A stretch of 64,000 nt of DNA from Sphingobacteriaceae bacterium (GCA_016705695.1 JADJLA010000018.1:248001-312000); one strand, 5' to 3'. Positions 24,223-33,669 are shown, numbered from the stretch's first letter. Notes: generated by a model not told the origin, from the sequence alone. A program made the numbers and translations.

Positions 24223-26177
24223 ATGAAAATTGTAGACGGCCCTGGGTTTGTTCCCGGAGATCTTTTAGCCCAAATAAATTCTCCGGCCGACCTTAAAAAG
24301 TTGTCGAAAGAACAACTCACTCAAGTGAGCGATGAGCTTCGTCAATTTATTATCGATCTAGTTTCTGTAAAAGGCGGACATTTTGGTGCTTCGTTAGGAG
24401 TTGTTGAACTCACTGTTGCATTGCATTATGTTTTTAATACACCATACGATCAGTTAGTTTGGGATGTTGGTCACCAAGCATACGGGCACAAAATTTTAAC
24501 AGGTCGAAGAGATGTTTTTCATACAAACAGAAAATACAAAGGCATTAGTGGTTTTCCAAAACGCAGCGAAAGTGAATATGATACGTTTGGTGTAGGACAT
24601 TCTTCAACAAGTATTGGCGCAGCATTAGGAATGGCTGTTGCAAGTAAATATTTAAACATAAAAGACAAACAACACATTGCTGTAATTGGCGATGGATCGA
24701 TGACAGCCGGTATGGCCTTTGAAGCATTGAATCATGCAGGTGTTGAAAATGCAAATTTACTTGTTGTTCTAAATGATAATTGCATGAGCATCGACCCTAA
24801 CGTTGGTGCCTTAAAGGAATATTTAACCGACATTACAACTTCGCACACATATAATAAAGCAAAAGATAAAGTGTGGGAATTACTTGGGAAAATCTCGAAA
24901 TTTGGACCAAACGCCCAAGAGATCGCTTCAAAAATTGAGAACGCTGTAAAAACATCTTTATTAAAACAAAGTAATTTATTTGAATCATTAAAGTTCAGAT
25001 ATTTTGGTCCGATAGATGGGCATGACGTGCAGCGTTTAGCAACGGTGCTTGCGGATATGAAAGATATTCCCGGCCCAAAAATATTACACGTACTTACAAA
25101 AAAAGGCAAAGGGTATAAATATGCCGAAGAGGGAAACACAACTTTGTGGCATGCACCCGGAGTTTTTAATAAAGAAACCGGCGAGATAATTAAAGTAATT
25201 CCAAAAGATCCACAACCTCCAAAATATCAAGATGTATTTGGACACACCATTGTGGAATTGGCCGAAAAGAATTTAAAGATCATGGGAATTACGCCCGCCA
25301 TGCCATCGGGCTCATCATTAAATATTATGATGAAAGCAATGCCTGATAGAGCGGTGGATGTGGGAATTGCCGAACAACACGCGGTAACATTTAGCGCAGG
25401 TTTAGCAACACAAGGATTAGTTCCGTTTTGTAATATCTACTCTTCATTTATGCAGCGTGCATATGATCAGGTTGTGCACGACGTGGCTTTGCAAAAATTA
25501 AAAGTTGTGTTTTGTTTAGACAGAGGAGGATTGCAGGAGCAGACGGTCCAACACATCACGGCGCATTTGATATTGCTTATTTCCGTTGCATTCCAAATAT
25601 GATCGTGAGCGCGCCAATGAACGAAGAAGAACTTCGTAATTTGATGTACACCGCTCAGTTGGATGAAATAAAGGGACCGTTTAGCATTCGTTATCCAAGA
25701 GGAAATGGTGTGATGGTAGAGTGGAAAACACCATTTAAGAAATTAGAAATTGGTAAAGGAAGAAAAATAAAAGACGGAAACGATGTTGCTATACTTTCCA
25801 TTGGTCACCCGGGAAATTTAGTTACCGAAGCTATTGAAAAACTAGAATCCGAAAATATTTCTGTTGCGCATTACGATATGCGTTTTGCAAAACCGATAGA
25901 CGAAGAATTATTGCATGAAGTTTTTTCTAAATTCAAAAAAGTAATTACCGTTGAAGATGGCTGCATCATGGGCGGTATGGGAAGCGCTGTTTTAGAATTT
26001 ATGGCCGATAATAATTATTCAGCAATCGTAAAACGTTTGGGAATTCCCGATGAATTTATTGAGCACGGCGAACAAAATGAGTTGTATACAGAGTGTGGTT
26101 TTTCTCCAGAGCAAATTGCAAAAACCACAAAAGAAATTCTTACCGAAACTCAGAAGAAAAAGAATAAAGCGGGCTAA
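24223..26177 (+). CDS. dxs: 1-deoxy-D-xylulose-5-phosphate synthase, frameshifted in this sequence
   Basis: First enzyme of the MEP isoprenoid pathway, condensing pyruvate and glyceraldehyde-3-phosphate with thiamine diphosphate. The N-terminal frame (24223 to about 25535) has VGHQAYGHKILTGR, the ThDP/Mg motif GDGSMTAGMAFEALN and FCLDRGGL; the C-terminal part continues in another frame from AGADGPTHHGAFD to the stop at 26177. Restoring one G after 25533 rejoins GGL-AGADGPTHHG and gives about 651 residues, the normal length. Because dxs is usually essential and both halves are intact, a base-call error is more likely than true loss. Confidence 0.93.
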
Positions 26178-26200
26178 TGTCACATTTAACAAATACACAA

Positions 26201-26230
26201 GACCTCATATATAACGTATGAGGTTTTTTA
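26201..26230 (+). terminator. Terminator after dxs
   Basis: Stem ACCTCATA (26202-26209) with TATGAGGT (26217-26224), then six T. Confidence 0.85.
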
Positions 26231-26233
26231 TTT

Positions 26234-26241
26234 TATATTTG
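26234..26241 (+). promoter_or_regulatory. -7 promoter box TATATTTG of the PD40-OmpA gene
   Basis: Perfect TAnnTTTG directly after the dxs terminator and 5 bp before the ATG at 26247. Confidence 0.65.
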
Positions 26242-26246
26242 ATGGC

Positions 26247-28334
26247 ATGAAAAGAATTCGCTTGATCATTTTTTCCGCAGCCTTATCCTTCAACACATTT
26301 TCGCAAGGCTATGTTGACTCTACTGATGTAGATAATTTTAATGTTGCCAATGCCTGGGATGTTTTTGATAAAGAGAGCGCTAAGGCCGAAATAACAAAAG
26401 ATGGTTATTTAATTGAACACCGTAAAACAGAAAGTAGTCACACATACTTCAAAAAAATGACGCTTGACTATAATAAAGATTTTTCATTCGAAGTTTCTAT
26501 GACACAAAAAACCGGTGTCATTGATCAGGGATACGGATTGATATGGGGAATGACCGACTGGGATGATTACAACAGTTTTATTATTGCCGGAAACGGGTAT
26601 TACAAAATTGGATCAACCGCAGATAAGAAAAACACGGATCTACTTCCCTGGAAAAAGGACGATCTCATAAAGTCGGATAAGGAGAATACCGTTATGATAG
26701 AAAAGAAGGGCAACGATATCAATTTTTACATCAATGGTAAAAAGATATTTAACACAGATAAGAGTAATATCAAAATAACTGGTCAATATCTTGGCATCAT
26801 TTTGTATTCTGCCAAACAAGTAGTAGTTAAGTACGTAAAAACAAAAGGGCGGTACAAAAAACTCAACATCGTTCCAGGGGCCATTAAAGGATATAAGCAT
26901 GAAAATCTTGGCACAAACATAAATACAATTGAGGCCGATAAACTCCCTTTTATTGCGCCTGACGGAAAGACACTTTATTTTTGTAATAATATAAATGATG
27001 GAAAATCGGATGAGGCGAGTTTTTCTACTAGAGCTGAGAGCGGAAGCTGGAACCCTTCGATAAAATTTTCTTCGCCCATAAATAACACAGCGCCAAACGC
27101 CATCGTTTCTTCTTCGGCGGATAATAATATTCTTTATCTATTACACACATACAATCCGGATGGGACTTATAAAACCCCGGGAGTATCCTACACAAAAAGA
27201 ACAGAGAACGGATGGAGTGTTCCTAAAGATATTGTGATAGAGAATTTTTACAATACACATAAATATTCCTTTCATGCATTTTCGCAGGATAATATGTATA
27301 TGCTTTCTGCGATCCAACGAAAAGATTCGCGAGGGAATTCAGATATTTATGTCAGTCTCAAAAAAAATGATGGATCATATTCGGAGCCAATGAATCTTGG
27401 GGATGTGATCAATACATATGGAAGTGAAACAACTCCGTTCCTTGCCTCAGATAATAAAACTATGTATTTTTCATCTGCGGGACATGCAGGTTATGGAAGC
27501 AACGATATTTTTGTAACACATCGCCTGGATGATTCATGGAAAAATTGGACAGAGCCACAGAATCTTGGCCCCGAAATAAACACGACCGAATGGGATGCGT
27601 ACTTCAATATCCCTGCATCCGGTGAAATAGCGTACATGGTAACCTCCAATAATTCCATTGGAAGATCGGATATCGTTAAAATAAAACTATCAGAAGAAGC
27701 TCGGCCTAAACCCGTAGTATTAGTAAGCGGGAAAGTGTTGAATAAAAAAACAAATCAACCTCTATCAGCCAACATCAAATATTTTGATCTTAAAACCAAC
27801 GAAGATGCTGGTGGAGCAATTTCAAATCCAACAACCGGAGAATACAATATTATTTTACAAACTGGAAAGCAATATGGTTTTAGAGCGGAGAAAGAATCCT
27901 TTTATGCCGTGAACGATATGTTGGATCTAACAGCAATAACAAGTTATAAGGAAATAAGGAAAGATCTGTTTCTGGTTCCAATTGAAGTTGGGCAAAGTAT
28001 TCGATTGAACAACGTATTCTTTGATTTCAATAAATCGGAATTAAAACCTGAGTCATTTAGCGAGCTTGATCGTCTGGTGGATTTTTTAAAGAATAATCCA
28101 AAAATGGAGATCGAATTAGGTGGACATACGGATAACGTTGGCTCTGATGATTACAATATAAAATTATCACAGCAGCGCACCGAAAGCGTGCTTAATTATT
28201 TGGCTAGCAAAGGAATTAATAAAACGAGATTACAGGCTAAGGGCTATGGTAAAAATAATCCGGTTGCTACCAACGATACTGAGGAAGGTAAATCTATCAA
28301 CCGTAGGGTAGAATTTACAATTAATAAGCAGTAA
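26247..28334 (+). CDS. OmpA-family protein with PD40 propeller
   Basis: The 695-residue protein has a signal peptide (1-20), a LamG/DUF1080-like beta-sandwich (about 25-205, with FSFEVSMTQKTGVIDQGYG), a PD40/WD40-like propeller (about 220-485, with repeated LPFIAPDGKTLYF and TPFLASDNKTMYFSS), a CarboxypepD-regulatory-like beta domain (about 490-570) and a C-terminal OmpA domain that binds peptidoglycan (FFDFNKSELKPES, GHTDNVGSDDYN, NRRVEF). It is probably tethered between outer membrane and cell wall. In Bacteroidota this architecture also occurs next to T9SS components, but no such neighbours are here. Confidence 0.88.
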   Translation: MKRIRLIIFSAALSFNTFSQGYVDSTDVDNFNVANAWDVFDKESAKAEITKDGYLIEHRKTESSHTYFKKMTLDYNKDFSFEVSMTQKTGVIDQGYGLIWGMTDWDDYNSFIIAGNGYYKIGSTADKKNTDLLPWKKDDLIKSDKENTVMIEKKGNDINFYINGKKIFNTDKSNIKITGQYLGIILYSAKQVVVKYVKTKGRYKKLNIVPGAIKGYKHENLGTNINTIEADKLPFIAPDGKTLYFCNNINDGKSDEASFSTRAESGSWNPSIKFSSPINNTAPNAIVSSSADNNILYLLHTYNPDGTYKTPGVSYTKRTENGWSVPKDIVIENFYNTHKYSFHAFSQDNMYMLSAIQRKDSRGNSDIYVSLKKNDGSYSEPMNLGDVINTYGSETTPFLASDNKTMYFSSAGHAGYGSNDIFVTHRLDDSWKNWTEPQNLGPEINTTEWDAYFNIPASGEIAYMVTSNNSIGRSDIVKIKLSEEARPKPVVLVSGKVLNKKTNQPLSANIKYFDLKTNEDAGGAISNPTTGEYNIILQTGKQYGFRAEKESFYAVNDMLDLTAITSYKEIRKDLFLVPIEVGQSIRLNNVFFDFNKSELKPESFSELDRLVDFLKNNPKMEIELGGHTDNVGSDDYNIKLSQQRTESVLNYLASKGINKTRLQAKGYGKNNPVATNDTEEGKSINRRVEFTINKQ

Positions 28335-28393
28335 ATGATCTAAATCGTACCTATTTTATCCTTTTTTCGCTTGAAAAAAGGGCATTAAACCCT

Positions 28394-28401
28394 TATATTT
28401 G
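28394..28401 (+). promoter_or_regulatory. -7 promoter box TATATTTG of paaAB
   Basis: Perfect TAnnTTTG. A GTG at 28404 lies just 2 bp downstream and the preferred ATG (28431) 29 bp downstream. Confidence 0.6.
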
Positions 28402-28430
28402 TCGTGTCGGAATTTAAGCCCGGCCTTAAC

Positions 28431-29360
28431 ATGAGTGTAAACTTTGAAGAAGTGTTCGAAAGCAAATTAGCCAAGAACGATATCATAGAACCAAAAGATT
28501 GGATGCCCGAGAATTATCGTAAGCATTTAATTCGTCAGATCTCTCAGCACGCGCATAGCGAAGTTGTGGGAATGTTGCCTGAAGGAAATTGGATCACTCG
28601 TGCCCCAAGCTTACGTGCTAAATTAGTATTGCTTGCAAAAGTGCAAGATGAAGGAGGGCACGGATTATATTTATATACCGCTGCAGAATCTTTAGGAATT
28701 AGCCGCGATGAAATGCTTGAAGCGTTACACACGGGCAAGGCAAAATATTCTTCTATTTTTAATTATCCTACTTTAACTTGGGCGGATATTGGCGCTATTG
28801 GTTGGTTGGTAGATGGCGCTGCGATCATGAATCAGGTAATGTTGCAACGTACATCATACGGGCCTTATGCTCGCGCCATGGTAAGAATTTGTAAGGAAGA
28901 AAGTTTTCATCAGCGTCAAGGATATGAAGTGATGACCAAATTATCTTTCGGAACTTCTGAGCAAAAAGAAATGGCGCAAGACGCATTAAATCGTTGGTGG
29001 TATCCAACCCTAATGATGTTTGGTCCGCCTGATATTGAAAGTCCTAATAGTGATAACGCTCTAAAGTGGAGAATTAAACGCGAAACAAATGATCAGTTAC
29101 GTCAGCGTTTTGTAAATCAAACCATCCCACAAATTGAATATTTAGGATTAACCTGCCCTGATAAAAGTTTAAAATGGAACGAAGCAAAAAAAGGCTACGA
29201 TTTTAGCGAGCCAAATTGGGAAGAGTTTAAAAATGTAATTCACGGGAAAGGCCCTTGTAACAAAGAAAGACTTTCGTCAAGAAATAAATCGCACAAAGAA
29301 GGAGAATGGGTAAGGGCAGCAGCAATGGAATTTGCACGTAAACAAAACGAAACAGCATAA
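28431..29360 (+). CDS. paaA: Phenylacetyl-CoA 1,2-epoxidase subunit PaaA
   Basis: Catalytic diiron subunit of the multicomponent epoxidase that opens aerobic phenylacetate degradation. It has 309 residues from ATG 28431 and aligns closely with E. coli PaaA: IEPKDWMPENYRKHLIRQI, HSEVVGMLPEGNWITRAP, the diiron helices KVQDEGGHGLYLYTAAESLG (first part) and CKEESFHQRQGYE, and MMFGPPD. An in-frame GTG at 28404 would add nine residues that E. coli PaaA lacks. paaB follows after 12 bp. Confidence 0.95.
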   Translation: MSVNFEEVFESKLAKNDIIEPKDWMPENYRKHLIRQISQHAHSEVVGMLPEGNWITRAPSLRAKLVLLAKVQDEGGHGLYLYTAAESLGISRDEMLEALHTGKAKYSSIFNYPTLTWADIGAIGWLVDGAAIMNQVMLQRTSYGPYARAMVRICKEESFHQRQGYEVMTKLSFGTSEQKEMAQDALNRWWYPTLMMFGPPDIESPNSDNALKWRIKRETNDQLRQRFVNQTIPQIEYLGLTCPDKSLKWNEAKKGYDFSEPNWEEFKNVIHGKGPCNKERLSSRNKSHKEGEWVRAAAMEFARKQNETA

Positions 29361-29372
29361 AACTAATTTATT

Positions 29373-29660
29373 ATGGCAGACAGTCAAGGCCCAATGTGGG
29401 AAGTATTTGTACAAAAAAAAGCAGGACAACCATTTGTTCACTGCGGAAATTTACACGCATATGATAAAGAAATGGCATTGCAAAATGCCCGCGATCTTTA
29501 TACGCGCCGCAGCGAAGGAATGGCCTTATGGGTTGTTCTTTCGAGTAACATCGTTTCAAGCAGTCCCGAAGATATTGGAAGTTTTTTCGAACCAAGTAAC
29601 GATAAAATATTTCGTCACCCTACCTTTTACCAAATTCCGGATGGAGTTGGGCACATGTAA
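29373..29660 (+). CDS. paaB: Phenylacetyl-CoA epoxidase subunit PaaB
   Basis: The 95-residue product is the small non-catalytic subunit that bridges PaaAC complexes: MWEVFVQKKAGQPFVHCGNL at the start, ALQNARDLYTRRSEG in the middle and a C-terminal DKIFRHPTFYQIPDGVGHM. It lies 12 bp after paaA in the same operon. paaC is not next, as would be usual, but 1.8 kb away beyond an inverted gene. Confidence 0.93.
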   Translation: MADSQGPMWEVFVQKKAGQPFVHCGNLHAYDKEMALQNARDLYTRRSEGMALWVVLSSNIVSSSPEDIGSFFEPSNDKIFRHPTFYQIPDGVGHM

Positions 29661-29711
29661 TTAGTTGAAAGAGTTCTTCGCAGCTGCGCTGCTATACTAG
29701 TTTTTTTTAGC

Positions 29712-29820
29712 CACGAATTACACTAATTTTCGCTAATCTGAGTGTATTGGACAATCATATTTAACTAATCTATGAGTATTTACTATACACAGTTTACACA
29801 TAGATTAGTGTTAATTCGTG
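29712..29820. repeat. Dispersed inverted repeat between paaB and the cytochrome gene
   Basis: CACGAATTACACTAAT (29712-29727) and its reverse complement with one extra base (29804-29820) enclose about 75 AT-rich bases. No ORF is present. It marks the junction where the paa cluster is interrupted. Confidence 0.65.
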
Positions 29821-29834
29821 TCGTTAGTGGCAAA

Positions 29835-29857
29835 ACACCTCAGCGAAGCCGAGGTGT
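29835..29857 (-). terminator. Terminator after the cytochrome/propeller lipoprotein
   Basis: Stem ACACCTC/GAGGTGT with an inner GC/GC pair and TTCG-like loop; on the minus strand it ends in TTTTG, three bases past the stop codon. Confidence 0.75.
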
Positions 29858-29859
29858 AA

Positions 29860-31302
29860 TTAATTTCTTACGCTTACACTATAGGGATCAACCGATAACT
29901 CGGTTCTGCGAGGCAATACGGAGAAATTTATTAGATCAATAAAATTCAAAAAACCATTTCGTCCACTACAAACAGACGAATGATGTGGCGTAGGCCCATC
30001 AATAAATAAATTCCTACTTGCAACGTACAAAAGTTTTTTAGTTTCGTCAACACCAATTCCATGCGGCATATATCCAACTGATAAAGGCGACTTAGCAATA
30101 AGAGTAGCTATATCAATTTCTGTAATCGTCCCCTTTTGCCCAGCCACACTTACAGAGTCATAAGGAGAAGAAACATAGATTTTATTTAGTGTGTAACAAA
30201 TGGCAATCTCTTGGGGATAATATCCGGTAGGAATGATGTTTGTTATTTGTCGAGTGGCAATGTTAAACACACGAAGATCATTTGTTTTTTGACAGCTTAT
30301 GTAGAAAGATTGTTTGTCGGGAGAAAGAAAGATCTCATGCGCATCTAATTTACTTATGGAGGAAGGAAGGAATCCCGGATCAATACTTATTTGTTCGGGA
30401 CTTGAAAAAGCAGTGTCGACCTTAAAAATAAAATTACCGGTTTGTGCAGTTACATACATGGTGTCGTTAGTTGCATTTAGGGCAATACCGTGTGGATAAT
30501 TAAAACCTGGAATGCTATAAATTAATTTCATTTGCTCAAGATCAACAGAAGCAATGCGCCCGTTGCTGGTCCACGAAACGCAATAACCCCTTGTTCCGTT
30601 ATCGGAAATTACAACAGTGTTCCAATCATTACTTGGTCCAAGTGTAGTTTCGCCTACAAAAGAATCATCAGAGCATTTAAATTTTTGAATGAGACTATTG
30701 GCAATGAACACAACGTACCAGTATTTTCCATCCGGCGAAACTTTTATCATGTGCGGAACTTCCACAATATTTTTTTTGTTTCCAACTGTAACGTATCTTA
30801 TTGGAAGTTGTGTTTCAGAATCCAAAACAGTTACCACATCACAGCCTTGATTAACCACGTAAGCTTTTTTTCTGTTGAGATTGTCGGCCCATTTTATTTC
30901 CCCATTAATATCCGGAGCGCCGGCATCTATCCAATCTCTAATGGTTGTTACTTCTTCTTTAGTAAGAACGGGTTTATTCAAGGGCATGGTTGGACTGTTT
31001 GTGAGTCCAAGTTCAGGATATGTATTAATGAAATAACACAGCGATGAAAAATCACTTCTAAACGGGATCACCGCCGACCCGGAGTTTGTGCCTTTAAAAA
31101 GATCGGCCCACGTGGTGAGGTTTAAAGATGAAGCGGCTTTGTAACTTTTATCATTATGGCAACCCGAAGTGGCGCATTTTAAAGAAATGATCTTCCCAAC
31201 TTGGTTCGGATAATTACCATAATTAGCCAGAGCCTTATCTTTTCTACAAGAAAAACACAGGATCGAAATAAAAAGGAGAATATAGGCGGTCGGCGACCTC
31301 AT
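29860..31302 (-). CDS. Lipoprotein with planctomycete-type cytochrome c domain and YncE-like beta-propeller
   Basis: A lipobox (LCFSC, Cys19) opens the 480-residue product. Residues 35-135 are a cytochrome-like region with an unusual CX4CH haem motif (CATSGCH) and a likely distal Met in SPTMPLNKP, followed by EEVTTIRDWIDAGAPD, as in PSCyt-type domains. From about 145 to the end it is a YncE-type seven-bladed propeller (KAYVVNQGCDVVTVLD, GYMPHGIGVDETKKLLYVAS in parts). Probably an outer-membrane-anchored electron-transfer or binding protein. It lies inverted between paaAB and paaC. Confidence 0.82.
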   Translation of the reverse strand: MRSPTAYILLFISILCFSCRKDKALANYGNYPNQVGKIISLKCATSGCHNDKSYKAASSLNLTTWADLFKGTNSGSAVIPFRSDFSSLCYFINTYPELGLTNSPTMPLNKPVLTKEEVTTIRDWIDAGAPDINGEIKWADNLNRKKAYVVNQGCDVVTVLDSETQLPIRYVTVGNKKNIVEVPHMIKVSPDGKYWYVVFIANSLIQKFKCSDDSFVGETTLGPSNDWNTVVISDNGTRGYCVSWTSNGRIASVDLEQMKLIYSIPGFNYPHGIALNATNDTMYVTAQTGNFIFKVDTAFSSPEQISIDPGFLPSSISKLDAHEIFLSPDKQSFYISCQKTNDLRVFNIATRQITNIIPTGYYPQEIAICYTLNKIYVSSPYDSVSVAGQKGTITEIDIATLIAKSPLSVGYMPHGIGVDETKKLLYVASRNLFIDGPTPHHSSVCSGRNGFLNFIDLINFSVLPRRTELSVDPYSVSVRN

Positions 31303-31447
31303 TTACTAACCACTAATTTAGTAAAAAGTCCTGAATTTTCATAGATATCCTTTTGATAAATGGAAGCGGGGGCAAAAATTGAGAAAAAAGTGACAAAGAA
31401 ATATATTATTGGAGATTTAAGTAATAAATTTACACTTAATTACAATC

Positions 31448-32203
31448 ATGGAAAATAAAGCACTTTTTTATTATATTTTAAATTTGGCCGACGATAAATT
31501 AGTGTTGGCTCAACGCTTAAGCGCGTGGACAGGTCACGGCCCTTTTTTAGAAGAAGATCTTGCACTTACAAATATCGCGTTGGATATTTTTGGCACAGCC
31601 AAATCGCTTTTAGAATATGCCGCAAAAATTGAGGGCAAAGGAAGAACAGAAGATGACCTTGCGTTTTTTAGAAATGAAAGACAATTTACAAATTGCTTGA
31701 TCTGCGAACAAGATAACGGCGATTATGCAAAAACAATTTTGCGCCAAGCCTTTATGGATTCGTTTGATTATTTATTATACAGCCAACTTGCAAAAAGCAA
31801 AGACGAAACTCTAGCGGGCATTGCTGCAAAATCAATCAAAGAAATTACCTACCACAAACGCCACTCACACAGTTGGGTTGATCGTTTTGGTAACGGAACA
31901 GAAGAAAGTAAAACACGTTTACAAACTGCTATCAACGAATTGTGGCGCTTTACCGGCGAGTTTTTTGAAACAACAGATAGCGACAAAGAATTAGCAAAGC
32001 AAAGCATCGCTGTTGATGCTTCAACTTTAAAAGGTGCTTGGGAAAAAGAGATCCTTACTTTACTTCAAAAAGCGAATATGACAATTCCTTTGGATGCGTA
32101 TATGCAAACAGGGGGCCGTAAAGGAGTTCATACTGAGCATCTAGGATTTTTACTTTCCGAAATGCAAGCGCTTCCGCGAATGTTGCCTGATGCAAAATGG
32201 TAA
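31448..32203 (+). CDS. paaC: Phenylacetyl-CoA epoxidase subunit PaaC
   Basis: The 251-residue structural partner of PaaA with a degenerate diiron fold: YYILNLADDKLVLAQRLSAW at the start, GPFLEEDLALTNIALDIFGTA near residue 30, LLYSQL and ITYHKRHSHSWVDRFGNGT near residues 135-160, and a C-terminal GGRKGVHTEHLGFLLSEMQ. It lies 1.8 kb from paaB with the inverted cytochrome gene between. paaD and paaE, also needed for the enzyme, are not in the window. Confidence 0.93.
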   Translation: MENKALFYYILNLADDKLVLAQRLSAWTGHGPFLEEDLALTNIALDIFGTAKSLLEYAAKIEGKGRTEDDLAFFRNERQFTNCLICEQDNGDYAKTILRQAFMDSFDYLLYSQLAKSKDETLAGIAAKSIKEITYHKRHSHSWVDRFGNGTEESKTRLQTAINELWRFTGEFFETTDSDKELAKQSIAVDASTLKGAWEKEILTLLQKANMTIPLDAYMQTGGRKGVHTEHLGFLLSEMQALPRMLPDAKW

Positions 32204-32210
32204 ATAGATA

Positions 32211-32321
32211 ATGTCAAGCGCAAAAGAAACCTGGAAAAAGTACTCGCCGTATTTTGTCGACATTTGGCAATATATCGTTATCATTTTGGTAATGATCATT
32301 GCAGCTATTTTTATATTATAA
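32211..32321 (+). CDS. 36-residue membrane peptide downstream of paaC
   Basis: ATG 32211 opens 7 bp after the paaC stop and encodes 36 residues: a polar start (SSAKETWKKYSPYFVDIWQ) and one strongly hydrophobic helix (YIVIILVMIIAAIFIL) ending at the stop. The spacing suggests co-translation with paaC. It could be a single-pass peptide placing the epoxidase at the membrane, but that is inference; no family is recognised. Confidence 0.5.
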   Translation: MSSAKETWKKYSPYFVDIWQYIVIILVMIIAAIFIL

Positions 32322-32364
32322 AACTTCCCCTGTTCCTTTACCATCAAGGCACACACACGGATTT

Positions 32365-32402
32365 TCAGCTTAGTGCCTTTGCGTCTTTGTGGCCCTAAAA
32401 GC
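32365..32402. repeat. Short copy of the TTTGCG dispersed repeat
   Basis: Bases 32369-32393 (CTTAGTGCC-TTTGCGTC-TTTGTGG) resemble the run at 2142-2182 between truB and metF. It sits between the paaC mini-gene and gmk. Confidence 0.5.
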
Positions 32403-32433
32403 CCTCGCCTAAGCATGATTTTAAATATTTACC

Positions 32434-32441
32434 TATATTTG
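32434..32441 (+). promoter_or_regulatory. -7 promoter box TATATTTG of gmk
   Basis: Perfect TAnnTTTG with only 3 bp to ATG 32445. This supports the short start rather than the GTG at 32373 and predicts a leaderless mRNA. Confidence 0.65.
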
Positions 32442-32444
32442 CGT

Positions 32445-33029
32445 ATGGCAAATGGTAAACTTATCATTTTTTCAGCACCATCGGGCTCCGGTAAAACTAC
32501 CATTGTGCGCCATTTGCTAAAAACATTCCCAAATCAAATCGAATTCTCAATTTCTGCTACTTCACGTCCAAAACGTGGCGAAGAGGAAAATGCAAAAGAT
32601 TATTATTACCTCAGCATTGAGGATTTTAAAAAGAAGATCGACAACAAGGAATTTTTAGAATGGGAAGAGGTTTACGCCGGAAATTATTACGGAACACTTA
32701 GAAAAGAAGTGGAGCGCATTTGGGCAAAAGGAAAAGCCGTTATTTTTGATATTGATGTAGAAGGCGGATTGAATTTGAAAAATCAGTTTAAGGGCGATGC
32801 ACTAAGTATTTTTGTAATGCCCCCAAGTATTAAGATCTTAGAAGAGCGTTTGAGTTCCAGAAGTACCGATAGTCCCGAAAGTATTGCGCGCCGTGTTGCT
32901 AAAGCCGAAAAAGAATTAAAAACCGCGGAGCTGTTTGATTGTTTTATTTTGAACGAGATATTAGAAGATGCACTCAAAAAGGCAGAGATGGTAGTATCAT
33001 TATTCATAAACAAAAAAGCGGCTCAATAA
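32445..33029 (+). CDS. gmk: Guanylate kinase
   Basis: Phosphorylates GMP to GDP. The 194-residue product from ATG 32445 starts with KLIIFSAPSGSGKTTIVRHL (P-loop) and has the GMP-binding FSISATSRPKRGEE and EFLEWEEVYAGNYYGT, and DIDVEGGLNLK. Length matches the family. The longer GTG frame from 32373 runs through a dispersed repeat and is rejected. The 3' codons form the left arm of its terminator. Confidence 0.95.
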   Translation: MANGKLIIFSAPSGSGKTTIVRHLLKTFPNQIEFSISATSRPKRGEEENAKDYYYLSIEDFKKKIDNKEFLEWEEVYAGNYYGTLRKEVERIWAKGKAVIFDIDVEGGLNLKNQFKGDALSIFVMPPSIKILEERLSSRSTDSPESIARRVAKAEKELKTAELFDCFILNEILEDALKKAEMVVSLFINKKAAQ

Positions 33030-33044
33030 GCCGCTTTCTTTTTT
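33012..33044 (+). terminator. Terminator overlapping the 3' end of gmk
   Basis: Perfect 9-bp stem AAAGCGGCT/AGCCGCTTT (33015-33023 and 33029-33037) followed by a T-rich run; the stop codon lies in the loop. Confidence 0.85.
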
Positions 33045-33103
33045 CATATAATTTTTTGAATGCAAAAAAGTTCAACGCAGAGAGGTGGAATTTATTGACT
33101 TTT

Positions 33104-33646
33104 CTATGCTGTGCCGGTTTTACGCACACCTGTAGTTTTCTTATTACCTGCAATTGTTTTAGCGCCTCCGCCATCTTTTTTAATACCATGCTTTGTGCCC
33201 GAAGAATCATCATTTAATTTAATGTTCTTGGTTTTATCATTCGCATCTTTATTCTCTTCTTCTGTTTTTAAATTACTAGTGCTTTGTAAAGCATTATACC
33301 AACTAAATAATTTACGCATATTACTAACGTAAACACGCTCTTTATCATAATCAGGTAATACTTGAGCAAAATATGCTTCTACAGTTTTATCATCTGCTTT
33401 AGCATCAACTGCCGGTCCGCCTTTTTCTTTGTCAAAAATAGCGGTCATAATTTCATTTATTGGTTTATCATCACCTGTCGTGAACATACTAATATCAGTT
33501 AGCGTGCTAACTTTTGTTGAAGCGTAAACATTCACGCGTTTTTTATCGGATAGTCCTTCTACGATGATCCCGTTCTTGCTTTGTGCAACAATTTTATACA
33601 AACCTGGCTGGCCTGTGATGGATATAAATCCTGTCAAATCAATCAT
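33104..33646 (-). CDS. DUF5606-family protein
   Basis: A 180-residue Bacteroidota-specific protein. Residues 1-130 match the family pattern: LTGFISITGQPGLYKIVAQ, KNGIIVEGLSDKKRVNVYAS, TLTDISMFTTGDDKPI and DYDKERVYVSNMRKLFSWY. The C-terminal 50 residues are a Lys/Asp/Asn-rich disordered tail ending in VRKTGTA. No signal peptide, so cytoplasmic. The biochemical role is unknown. A TATCTTTG box lies 23 bp before the start. Confidence 0.85.
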   Translation of the reverse strand: MIDLTGFISITGQPGLYKIVAQSKNGIIVEGLSDKKRVNVYASTKVSTLTDISMFTTGDDKPINEIMTAIFDKEKGGPAVDAKADDKTVEAYFAQVLPDYDKERVYVSNMRKLFSWYNALQSTSNLKTEEENKDANDKTKNIKLNDDSSGTKHGIKKDGGGAKTIAGNKKTTGVRKTGTA

Positions 33647-33669
33647 TTTCTTTAATTTTATTAGGATAA

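Noticed and set aside
25512..26177. Independent gene in the dxs region
   Set aside because: It is the C-terminal half of dxs after a one-base deletion.
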